A DNA stretch of 64,000 bases, taken from contig OY755047.1 of the NCBI GenBank assembly GCA_963576565.1, positions 11,177,764 to 11,241,763 of the forward strand, in the 5' to 3' direction. Below, in pieces: positions 34,987 to 46,400 of the stretch (the stretch's first letter is position 1; each line of letters begins with the position of its first letter). This DNA is from Aspidapion aeneum. Lineage: Eukaryota > Arthropoda > Insecta > Coleoptera > Brentidae. Below the pieces are notes generated by a model. The model saw only the letters and a program-made list of their open reading frames with translations. It was not told the origin of the DNA and searched no databases. The translations under genes were made by a program, and so were the position numbers.

Positions 34987-36269
34987 CGAGGGGTAAACCG
35001 CGTGGGTATTTTGGTGTACAAATCTTGGGTATTAGGGGAATTGTTAGAGGAAATAGTGGGTATTAGAGGTATTATTAGGGTATTAGTGGGTATTAGTAGG
35101 CATTAGTGGGTATTAGAAGGGTATTAGATGTAATAGCCGGGGTATTAGAGGAATTAGTCTGGTTAATAGCTGTATTAGAATTATAAAAGGACATACGATT
35201 TTTCAAACTTATTTCCCTATTTACCACAGAACAAGTCCAATGTAACCTGGTATCTGGTACCTTTCGACGCGTATGAATATGCTACAGTAGATTATGAGAA
35301 TTTTTTATGGGAACCTCCTTATTAGTAGATACATATTAACGATTTGGCAACATTGCCTACACCTGTTGTCAAAAAAACCGTGCGTATCCAGTGGTAAACT
35401 TTGTTTTTTTTGTGGTGGCAATTAGTTTTATTGTAAATTGTAATAAATTATTTCCAATTCATTTTTTTCTATTCATAGCATATTTCGGTACATATTATTT
35501 ACGTTCATTGTTATTTCTCGTTGAAGATTTGTTCAAGACTCGGTTCAAAATGATTTGGAAATAAACATTATTTTGAATTAAAAATTTAGAAGTTTTAATT
35601 GTTTAAAATATTGGTAAGTTTATAACCCTTTCTTATTCAAGGCAAGTAATAGAGTGTTTCTGGTCAGCACATTTATCTCCAAAATCGTGGTTGTGGTTAT
35701 TCTGAGTCGGCGCAATAGCGACCTGTCCCGTGGTTTTGTTTAATTACCACAAAGGACGTGGTTAATTACGGATCTTTAGCGCTAACTTTATGTGAGTGGG
35801 TATGGTTATTTTACATTGACATTTCAACCAACCAAAACTGAAATCGTGTTCCAAATTCATATTTTTGTTATGTTTTGAACATTTTTGATTATTTTGATGA
35901 AAGTTTCAAACTATTTTTTTCGTAAAATGGTTTTCTTGCAGTTTTATGAAATGACAGTTCGTTATGTGGCGTGTTCAAAAACTGTGTTGTTCGTGACAAA
36001 TAGTTATGGTTATTAATCACTAACATAACCACAACTATAACGAAATTGACGTCTACATGTGCTGACCAAAAACACTCTAATAACTTTCTAACTGCGAAAA
36101 GTGGATTTTTTTCCAGAAAAATTTGTGGGAATTAGTAGGCTCGAGTAGGTATTAGTGGGTATTATTAAGGGTATTAGAGGGCAATAGAGGTATTAGTTTA
36201 ACAAATTCGGGTATTAGAGGTAAAATGAGGTATTAGTGTACACAATTTTGCAGCGCGGTTTACCCCTCG
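34987..36269. mobile_element. TIR element with GGGTATTAG arrays
   Basis: The first 16 bp, CGAGGGGTAAACCGCG, are perfectly inverted at the right end, and GAAAATCC is duplicated exactly outside both ends (34979-34986, 36270-36277). Just inside each end is an array of GGGTATTAGN-type units (35005-35170; 36120-36240), in the same orientation at both ends rather than inverted. There is no transposase frame. A second element is nested at 35652-36077. The 8-bp duplication fits hAT-like integration; family unknown. Confidence 0.85.
35652..36077. mobile_element. Nested MITE, TA-flanked
   Basis: The left end GAGTGTTTCTGGTCAGCACA and right end TGTGCTGACCAAAAACACTC are inverted with TA on both sides. 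Internal AAAATCGTGGTTGTGGTTAT-like motifs partly repeat inverted near the right end. It is inserted within the 34987-36269 element and is therefore younger. Confidence 0.75.
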
Positions 36270-36277
36270 GAAAATCC

Positions 36278-37253
36278 TCTCCAACTGAAATTTTCCAGCT
36301 CCATAATTTTAACTCATATGTACTCTTAAATGCATATATGATATATGATTAAGTTTGGACTGAATCAGGTATTTACGAACATTTTTAAACCACATTTCGC
36401 GAGGTCAAAAAATCTTTCACTTTATGCAAAAAGGGTATTAACTCCTTTTTTATTTGTTTTGTTTCATTTTCACAAAAAATTATCTTAATCATGGCATTTA
36501 CTTGTTTACAAACATGTCTTTAAAATTTAAATAATTATAGTGGGTACCATTCGAGAGAGAAACGAAGCTACTGTGGATAATTGAAAGACCTGGAGGAGTG
36601 CTAGTATTATTAGTTAATAACTCACATTCCTGACCAAAGAAGTTGTAAATAGTTTCGGATAATAGTTTAACGAATAACTGTATGCAAAAATGTCGAGAAT
36701 CGGCGACATCAAAAAATGATGTGAGGTGTCTTTTTAACCAAAAAATAAAAGGTACAATAGACGTCTGTGGCTATTTGGAAAAAGTTGATAACAAAAATTT
36801 TGGAAAATTGTTTTTTTCTTAATTACAGTTTTGTTGTAGTACGATGATATAACAAGTTTATAAGGGGAAAAACTATTTGTTAAAGAAAATAATGGAACAT
36901 CTCAAAAATACAAAAAAGTGAGTTATCAACTTTTGCGAAATAGCCACAAAATAGTGACTCAAAAACGCCAATCTCAAAAATATTGGATTGTAAATAATTT
37001 AATTATAAAAATCACCTTGTATAATGTTGCTTTGTTTCCCTAATTTTTTTCTTGTTCCTATACTACTACGAGTATTTTATTTGGGTTAAAAGTTTTTTGT
37101 AACCTTTAATTGTGTTACGCTTTTACCCGTTTCACATGATAAAGTTAATTGACTAAGAAATTGATAAGTGTTTGGACCAACTTCTTCAAGGTCACATTTC
37201 CAGCATACAGAATTAAATAAGTTTACCGTAAGTATTAAAAGTAAAGTTTTTTA
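36278..37253. other. No gene seen
   Basis: AT-rich stretch; no TIR, tandem repeat or coding frame recognised. Confidence 0.4.
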
Positions 37254-37753
37254 CCTTCCTAGCCCGCGTAGCAATGGCTAGAGAAGGTATTATTTTCGAC
37301 GAAAACATTTTTTTTTTTGAGATAATGCCAAAAATTTGTTATTTGGATTTGTTTTGCCCTATCCTAGCAATATCGTCGTGATGTCTGTGTGTGTATATTA
37401 TTTCTGTTCGTAACACGATAGCTGCTAAATCGCTGAACCGATTTTCATAAAATTTTCAGATAAAATAGTGTTCGACACTCTTACGAGCTGATTAGATTTT
37501 GGTCAAAATCCATTAGCGCTAATGACAGTTTTTTGACAATTAAAAACTTCAAAAACTGCTAACTTTTTAACGGAGCATCGTATCAATAAACTGTTTTCAA
37601 AATATAGTAGACTATATTTTGCTCAATAATAAGTGTAATAACCAAAAACTTCGTAGGACCTTTAGTTTCTGAGATATTTACAAAAACTGTTTTGAAGGCT
37701 AATATATTATCATGGCTTCACTTGAAGTGTGATAATAAGCTAGCTAGGAAGGT
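37254..37753. repeat. Repeat with ACCTTCCTAGC ends
   Basis: It starts ACCTTCCTAGCCCGCGTAGC and ends GCTAGCTAGGAAGGT, roughly inverted. The ATATCGTCGTGATGTCTGTG block matches 9885-9905, and an ACAATGGCTAGTGAAGG relative lies near 8677. A transposon-like family of unknown class; no ORF. Confidence 0.5.
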
Positions 37754-38455
37754 GTCAGATTCGTCATGGATCCATTTATTTTTAATTCAATTTGAGGGTA
37801 CAACACAAACATACATATATATATATATACATATAACCGGCAAAAAACATTACCCTTCCTTTCGCCGTGCTTCAGTTGGGCAAAAAGAGTTTGAATTTGT
37901 TAGGTTTTATCGTTTTTGAATTTAAGAAAAAATAAATAAAAATACTCACAAATTTCAACACAAATAACACGCATTTTTAAGGGTAAGGTCGTAATAAAAC
38001 TTTGCGTTGAGACTGTTTCTCAATCCTATTTATGTTTATTTGCCCTCCATATAATTTTTAACTCCAAGACTGGAATTTTGTAGAACAAAATAAAACGAAG
38101 TTTTTCAGTAATTGCTTCTTGAAACTTGCTAGACTGCTAGTCTCCTCTTACTGAGTGCTGTAGCAGGAAAAAGTAACACACTATGTGCTTCTTAAATACA
38201 GGGTGTAATTTAAATTATGCAACAAACTTTAAAGGTGGTACATTTTGCATCAAATCTCTTTTTTTTAGGTACAGACAATGGCGGATCCAAGATTTTCCGG
38301 GTGAAGGGATCAAAGTAGCAAGAAACACCAAAATATAAATGTATATAAAAAGAGATGGCGCCGCAGGCGAAAATTTAAAAAAAATGAAGTTGTGAATTTT
38401 GTGACAAAATTTGAATAAGTGACTTTAAAAAAATGGTTTTGGGGGAAGAGCTGTA

Positions 38456-38999
38456 TACAGGGTGTCCCAGATAAAAACAACTACATGGGGATTTCGGAAA
38501 CGGTAAGAGATACGAGTTTGTTTAAATGAGAAAAAAGTTGCGCTATTCTAAGCCCAATCAGGTGCTGTATCAATATTAAAGATATCTACAGGGGTTACTA
38601 AAATAGCGAGCAAAAACTAAAAATTGTGTTTTTAAAAAATTTAAATATCGCTGCCATTTTGCAAACAAATTTAATCAAATTTGGTAGTTTTGTATAAGCA
38701 ACTACGGCCAATTGAATGACGTTAACAATTTTTTTCTAGGCCTTCTAGTTTTTTTGAAACCATAGCCAACTTTATTATTTCTTATGACCGACATATTGGA
38801 TTTATACTTCAATAAATAGAGCATTAAAAGAGCTTTTCAACCATGAATAATAAGCCTGTCTATTTTAAAGACCCCTGTAGATATTTTTAATTTTGATACG
38901 GCATCTGATTGGGTTTAGAATAGCGCATTTTTTTTCCTATTTAAACAAACTTACCGTTTCCGAAATCTCCAGGTTTAGTTTTATTTGGGACACCCTGTA
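38456..38999. mobile_element. Tc1/mariner-type MITE with long TIRs
   Basis: Ends TACAGGGTGTCCCAGATAAA and TTTATTTGGGACACCCTGTA are inverted. Pairing continues inward through CGGAAACGGTAAG and the segments around ATCTACAGGGGT, giving arms over 150 bp. TA flanks both ends. It is a hairpin-forming non-autonomous element; related ends appear at 590, 32781 and 63005. Confidence 0.8.
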
Positions 39000-39277
39000 T
39001 AGCGAATTATACATGGAAGGTAGAATAGAAATTTAAATATTTTATTTAAAAAAATATACAAAAATTCCTTAAGGCATATTTTAGACTTCTTAAAATTACA
39101 ATAAGACATTAAAATTTAACTATTCTCCACTATAACCAAAACTCTATTTTTTTTACATTTTAAACAAAAATCGTAAAAACAGTTTCTTAGAAAATAACAG
39201 AAAGAACAATATATTAAAATTAAAAACAATTATTCTGTTATGATTAAAAAAAACGTCGTATCTACATAAATATATAT

Positions 39278-40176
39278 ATGGATGATTCTACAAATGTGGA
39301 GTGGGAATGCATATTTTTCAAACACAGACTGCAAATGAAGCATAGTTTTAGTTATAAGATTTAAAACGAAATGTTTTCTTTATGGAGCATTTGAGTTTAA
39401 TGTATAAAAAAAATTGCAAGTTTATAATTTTTTTTATTACAAAGCAAATACCTCTTCCTCTGGTGTAGTCCCCAACCAAATATTAAAAACTCAGATTGAA
39501 AAAAATATCCTAATAAATAATATTTAACCAAGTCCTAACTATTTATCAAAAAATTGATAAAACTTAAGTTTGCAGTCATATTTTTGAAAATCCGAATTTA
39601 CATTTTCTCCGGAAAATTTTACAATTTTAAACGTGCTCCATTTTTAATAACACAATATTTGTGAATACCACCGGTTAATTTCTAGAGAAAGAGACGGCCC
39701 TGGATATCTAATTTACTTGTGAGGGTGACAAGTTGTGACAGATAATGTCAACTTTAGTTTGGTTTAAGTTATAGATCTTTTTATTTTCGGCAGAAAATTA
39801 GTTTTTTTCACAGAAATCAAAAAGGATCGCTTCAATTATCATTCCTCTGGTAAGTAAATATTCGACTGATATCAATAGTATAATATTTTTGTTGATTGTT
39901 TTAATAAAAAAAAATATAAAACTTAAGTTAAGTAGTCTAAATAGATTTTGATTTAAATTGGAAAACCATTAAAAAACTCATTCCTCTGGTACTTATTCCT
40001 CTGGAATTTTTATGCAATAATTCCTAAAATTCGGGAAAATAAATGTTTCTTAGCTTACACCTAATTAGTTACATAAATTTAAAAAAACAAAATTATTTAC
40101 TGTGCTGTACTGTTATCTAAAGGCAATGACCAAAAATGATATCCATATAGCCCACTTTTTGTAGAATCATCCATAT
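39278..40176. mobile_element. TIR element in the 3' flank of the BTB gene
   Basis: The left end ATATGGATGATTCTACAAA and right end TTTGTAGAATCATCCATAT are inverted. ATTCCTCTGG motifs repeat internally. The right end lies about 50 bp beyond the BTB gene stop codon, so the element probably falls within the 3' UTR of that gene. No transposase. Confidence 0.7.
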
Positions 40177-40227
40177 GCAGATACAGTGTTTTTGTTAAGC
40201 ACGGTCCAGTATTGTAAACTCAGTTTT

Positions 40228-40428
40228 CTAATCACAAATTTCCATATTCTCGTCTTGTCTCTCTCTAGTAACTGTCAAATCTTGGGCTTCTGCAAACTCA
40301 ATCTCAGCATTTCTAATTATATTTTCAAGCGAGTTTAGATCATTGGTGCCCTCTTCGACAGTTGAAGGCATATCAGCAAAAAATATGTCAGGAGAAAAAG
40401 GTTTTTCATTTTTGATGCATTTTCCATT
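40228..40428 (-). CDS. BTB gene last coding exon
   Basis: Acceptor AATTTTAG|AATGG. 66 codons and TAG. Acidic end: PSTVEEGTNDLNSLENII and RERQDENMEICD. The 3' UTR probably runs into the TIR element ending at 40176. Confidence 0.8.
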   Translation of the reverse strand, partial: NGKCIKNEKPFSPDIFFADMPSTVEEGTNDLNSLENIIRNAEIEFAEAQDLTVTRERQDENMEICD

Positions 40429-43400
40429 CTAAAATTGTAGAGAAAATTTATACCTACCCAATATAAGGTGAAATTCACGGGAAGTATTCAGTAACAAACA
40501 AAGGCTGATTCAAGATATTTTAATATCTCATCTTTTATAAAATATTTCCTTGTTTTTTAATTGTCAAATATGGTTCACAAAACCCCAAAAATCATGATAA
40601 AGAATTAATTTTCTAGACACACTCACCAAATTTTCAGCCGTTTTGTGCACTAAATTAGTCAGTGCTTGTCCATCAGCTTCAATTGTCATGTCAATCGCAT
40701 TAACACCCGCTATATTAAACATATCTAAGGGATTTTGGTGTTTGACTTCAGTATTTTCCAAGATTTTTCCAAATTTCTCAATATCTCCGAGTTCTTGTAT
40801 TTGACCAACCTGACCATACTCATCAACGAATTGGTATAAAATACCTAAAACAGTAATTAGAACAAATATAGGAGCAACATCAGGAAAAGCTGTTCAGATT
40901 TGGAGATGGACAATAATTAGAAAATTTGGAAAACAGGCAGAGACTGGAGCTTCAGCTCGTAATCGAACTCTTTGAAGAGCTTTTACTAAAGCCCCATCCC
41001 CATGCTCATACTTTATATTTCTTATAGAAGGTGAGGATTCAAAATATTTAGTTAGAACAAGAATATGTAGAGAACTGGGTAGTAGGTACATACTTTCTTT
41101 TGTACTCAAACTCTGCAAAACTTCATCTGTAAGAGCCACATGTTCACCCTTACTGTTTTTGAACATTATTTCAACATCTGAAGGCAACTGGGAACCAAGA
41201 ATGTGTCTTAGTTTATCCTTAACCTAAAAACAAATTTAAAAATGTATATATCCCCCCACCATCTAATCTAAATAACGATTATAGAGACTATATTAAACTT
41301 AAAGTTGTTAAAGATATTGAGAGCAATGACATCAACCACGGGCTAGAGCAGCTATGGGTGAGCGGTAAATTTGAGGGCAAAAAGGTCTGTCTGGGAATCT
41401 CTGTACAGACCGCCAGATAGTAATTTATTAAATTGTATCAGCCAGTTAGAATCGGTTTTGGCAAACATTATCGCTCAATATGACTTAATAATCTTTGGCG
41501 CCGACTTTAACGTAGATATGTTAGAAAAAAAGAGTCCAGCTTATAGAAACTTTTCAAATTTTCTTTTAAAATATGGCTTAAGTCAATTAATAACTGAACC
41601 AACACGAATAACTGATAATACTGCCAAGCTTATAGATGTTCTCGTTACTTCTGATTTTTCTGCATGTAATAGTCCCAATGTTGTCAAAATGAATGATATA
41701 TCAGACCATTGCCTAATAAATTGTAATTTAAAGTTGAAACGTGATAAACCCCCTACTATATATAGAACTTTTAGAGATTTTTCGGTTTTTGACCATGGAC
41801 AATTTCAGATTAGTTTAAAAAACATAAATTGGGACTTAGTTTATGGTATGAGCGAAGTTGATGACATTCTCGATTTTTTCAATAAAAATATAACTTGGAT
41901 CTTTAATTTACATGCACCATTGAAAACTGTTAGAATCAAAAAGCTACCAGCGCCATGGCTGAGTGAAAATACGAAGCTTTCAATGAAACTGAGGGACAGG
42001 GCGTTGCTTAAGTACAAACGGTCTAAATCAGACATTGATTTTCTGGAATACAAAAATCTAAGAAATTTTGTGAATATTTGCATTAGTACTGAAAAAAAGG
42101 CTTTTCTGAATCAAAAATTCCGGAATGACCCGAAAAGCTTTTGGAAATTGCTTAGATCCCTAAATATTACAAAATCGGCGGAATCTTTTATTGCACAGGG
42201 TAGCCCAGAAGATTTTAATTTATCGTTTACTGCACACTGTAATAGTGGATATTCCGTGGATCTCGGCTCTGATTTAATGAACAGATATAACTCTTATGTA
42301 GATCCTCACTTAAAATCTATGTTTTCTTTCAAAGAGGTTGATGTGTTGATGGTTGAAACAATAATTAAACAACTTAAATTGTGTTCTCAGGGTGAGGATA
42401 ATATCAACTTAAAAATGATTTTACTTCTCTTTCCATTTCTGTCCCCCCAATTCACGTTTCTCATAAATAAATGCTTGGTCTCAGGAGTTTTTCCTAATGC
42501 ATGGAAGGTAGCTAAAGTCATTCCAGTTCCCAAGAAACCATCTGCCTGTGAAGTTTCGGATTTTCGCCCAATCAGTTTATTGCCTATTTTTTCAAAAATC
42601 TTAGAGAAAATAGTTGCGAATCAAATCAATGTATATCTAAGCTGCAATAAAATACTTCCACCAACTCAATCAGGTTTTCGTTCATCACATAGTACTACAA
42701 CGGCAATGCTTAAGGTAACGGACGATATTCTTTCAGCGTGTGACAATAAGTTACATACTGTACTTGTTTTGCTCGATTACAGTAAAGCGTTTGATACCAT
42801 AGTTCATTCAGTTTTTTACCTCAAATTAAAATACTTTGGATTTGATGAAAACAGTCAAAACTTCTTTAAATCTTACCTTTCGCGCAGAAGGCAGAGAACA
42901 TTTCTCAATGGGTCTTATTCCAGTTTTGTTGATTTGGACAGAGGTGTACCTCAGGGAAGTATTTTGGGACCTATGATTTTTTCTATATATACTGCTGATT
43001 TTTATAAATTCCTGAAATACTGTCTATCTCATCAATTCGCTGATGATAAGCAAATTTACTTCTTTTTTTCAATAGATAACATACGTGAAGCTGTCAAATT
43101 TATAAATGATGACCTTAAATCCATTTCAGAACTCTCTAGTGCCCACGGACTAAAGCTAAATTGTTCCAAGACAGAAATGTTAATCTTTGGGAACCAAAAA
43201 GAATATTTACTTAACCACAATGACTTTTCAATCGTGCTTGATGATACAGTTTTGCAACCAAAAAATTTCTGTCGGAATCTTGGACTGTGGATCGACACTG
43301 ATTTACGTTACTCACATCACGTTTCTAACATGCTCCAGAAGTCCTATGCTAAACTTAAGGTTCTTTATATTCACAAAAACGCTCTTAGCACAGAAGTGAA

Positions 43401-46400
43401 GCTTAGGCTCTGCGATAGCCTTGTCCTTTCCCAGCTTTCGTATTGTATCACTGTTTTTTGGCCCGCTCTCTTGCAGAGAGATCAAATTAGTCTTCAAAAA
43501 GTCCAAAATTCTTGTATACGGTTCAGCTATGGTATACGTAAATATGATCACATATCCGAAAAATTTAAACAGTCTGGATGGTTGAATCTACAGGAAAGAT
43601 TTATATCTCAACTTGGTTGCTTGGTTCACAAAATTAATAGGCTCAAATCTCCTAAATACTTATTTGATAAACTAGTTAGGACTAGCTCTACCCATGGTTG
43701 CTCTACCCGCAACACAGACCTTTATAGGGTCCCGAAACATAGGACAACTTTATATGAAAGGTCATTCAGTTACAATGCTGTTAAACTTTTTAACAGACTT
43801 CCTAGAGACATTAAAACTAAGACTAACGAGTCAAGTTTTAAAAAACATCTTAAAACATACATTAAATCTCTTAATTATTAATGAGAAAAAGAGCGCGGAA
43901 TAACGTTTGTATTGTTTAATTAATGTCTCTTGCAATGTCCACAATGGATAACTAAGCTTTGTTTTTTCTTTTTTTCTTTCTTTTTCATGTTTGGATAGAT
44001 GATTATGATAAAGATACTACTATATGCGGTGATTTTTTTTTATATAGGTATGGTTTTGTTTTTTGTGAAAAAAGATTGTGTTAAATAGTAATTTCAGTGA
44101 GGTGGTTATATGGAAGAGCATATTATATGAATATCGCCACCTATTTATTTATTTTTGAAAATGGTTTTGTATATTTATGAGTTTCAAAATAAAGGCACTT
44201 ATTTATTTATTTATTTATTTATTTATAGATCTACAAACCTCATTCGTATTATTTCCCTGATTATTAAGTGATTGCTTAGAGAACCCAGGGTTGGCAAAGT
44301 TTATCGCAGGTTTACCAAGAGCATGACCGGTAAGTTTCTGTTGTTTTTGATCTTCGTTTTTTAATTGATGTGGAATAAAATTTTCAACGGTGGTTACCGT
44401 ACAATTGCCTTCGATAATAAAACTGTTAACCTAAAATGATTATTTGAAAGATTTAGAAAGAGGAAGGCCAGGACATTCACACAGCAGATGTCTTATCCCC
44501 TTAGGTTCTTCTTCGTTCCTGCAAATAACTTTTTTTTGGTCATCAATATTTTTCGATGCAAGTATAAAAATTTTTTTTTGGTGGTCGTCAATTTTAGCTC
44601 ACACTACTACTATACTATAGTAGTGTGTTAGCTCACACTACTACTATACTATAGTAGTTGAGCTATGGTGATCCTAATTCTTTCGAGAAAAAAAAAGTTG
44701 TTCCGATTTCAAAATTTTTTATATATCTTTGCGTTTCAGATGATTTTGAAACTTTTTTGTTGCGCCGTCTGTCTGTCTGTCTGTCTGTCTGTCTGTATGT
44801 CTGTCTGTCTGTCTGTCTGTCTGTGTGTCTGTATGTCTGTCTGTAACGACCAACGCGCATAACTCAAAAACGGCTTGCTCGATTTTAATGAAATTTGGTA
44901 CCCAGGCTGGGTTTTGGGTCGAGATGGTCCCATTTAAAAATGAAGGAAATCCACCGAACACAAGCCAAATAAAAGGGTGGGGGTAGATTTCAAAAATTAG
45001 AGTTTATGTAAAAATATAGCGTGTGTGATATCAAACGAAAGGTAATTGAGTCTGGAGTTAAACAAAATACATTTTAGTTTATTTAAAAAAAAAGGGTGGG
45101 GGTAAATTTCAAAAATTAGTGTTTAAGTGGAAATATGGCGTGTGTGATATCAAACGAAAGGTAATTGAGACTGGAGTTAAACAAAATACATTTTAGTTTT
45201 TAAAAAAAGGGTGGGGGTAGATTTGAAAAATTAGAGTTTAAGTCAAAACATGGCTTGTGTGGTATCAAACGAAAGGTAATTGAGTCTGGAGTTCAATAAA
45301 ATATACTTCAGTTTTTAGTTATATTAGCTTTCACGTAGATACACTATAACTATAGTATCCAGTGTGAGCTTAGGTGCCCATAGATTGGCAGAGTATTTTT
45401 TAATGCTTCTGAAACAAACGGAAATTGGTGATAACCTTTTTTTTTCTTTGATCAACTTTTTTTTGATGTTTTTAGAGGGAAATTTTTTTGGCCATCGCAT
45501 TTTTTCGAAGCCAGTAACAAATATTCACAAAAAATTTTTCTAAGGGAAATGTTTTTTTTTTGTTGACTTTTTTCTGATGCAAGTAAAACAAATTTGCTTT
45601 GGTTTGTTTTTTCGTCATCAAATTTTTTTTATTGCAGATGAAAAAAAAATTATGAGTTTCTTTTTGTTGGTCAATTTTTTTTCAATGTTAGTGAAAAAAT
45701 TATTTTTGCCAAAACAGTTTTTGGAGGAAAATGTGAAAATTTTTGGTTGATGACCTTTTTTTTATATTGGTTTTTTGAGATGTTTTTAAAGGGAAATTTT
45801 TCATCGACATCGACACAGCAAGTAAAAAAAAAGTTTTGTAAGCGAAATGATTTTTTTTGTCAACTTTTTTTCGATGCAAATCACTAGGCCACTCTGCCGT
45901 CCTTAGTAAGACCCACCTATCTACATTTTCACTTATTTCGGAAAAGCGAGTTTAAAGTTGAAATGCTTGCCAAGAGTTACATAGTAATAAATTTTTTTTG
46001 TTGGTAAATGTTGATGGGTTTCTAGTAGCAATATCTAAGTAATAAAACAAAAAAAAGTTACAAATTATTACCTATTTAAAGCCATTTTCGGTCCTAACTC
46101 ATTTTTTATTTTTTTGCAGATAGGTGGGTCTTACTTAGGACGGCAGCACTGCTGTTATATTTAAATTACAAAGGAAACATTTTACCTGTGGTGAGGCAGA
46201 AATTTCTTTCTGCAAAGAAGCTAAGGCCACCCTACTCGCATGTGCTTCTTTAAGACACGCCTGCTCAGCCTGAAACCTCAGCTGCTTTCTCTCTTGCACA
46301 GTAGCTGCAACAGGTTTCTGCATCTGCTTTTGCGCACTCTCTGCTGAGCCTGGGGCGTGACTAGCGGTGCTAGTAGGCGGAGCTTTTCCGGACCGCACGC

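Noticed and set aside
44658..44961. Overlapping ORFs rich in Thr/Asp/Gln or Cys/Leu/Ser/Val
   Set aside because: Products of the TCTG microsatellite read on both strands.
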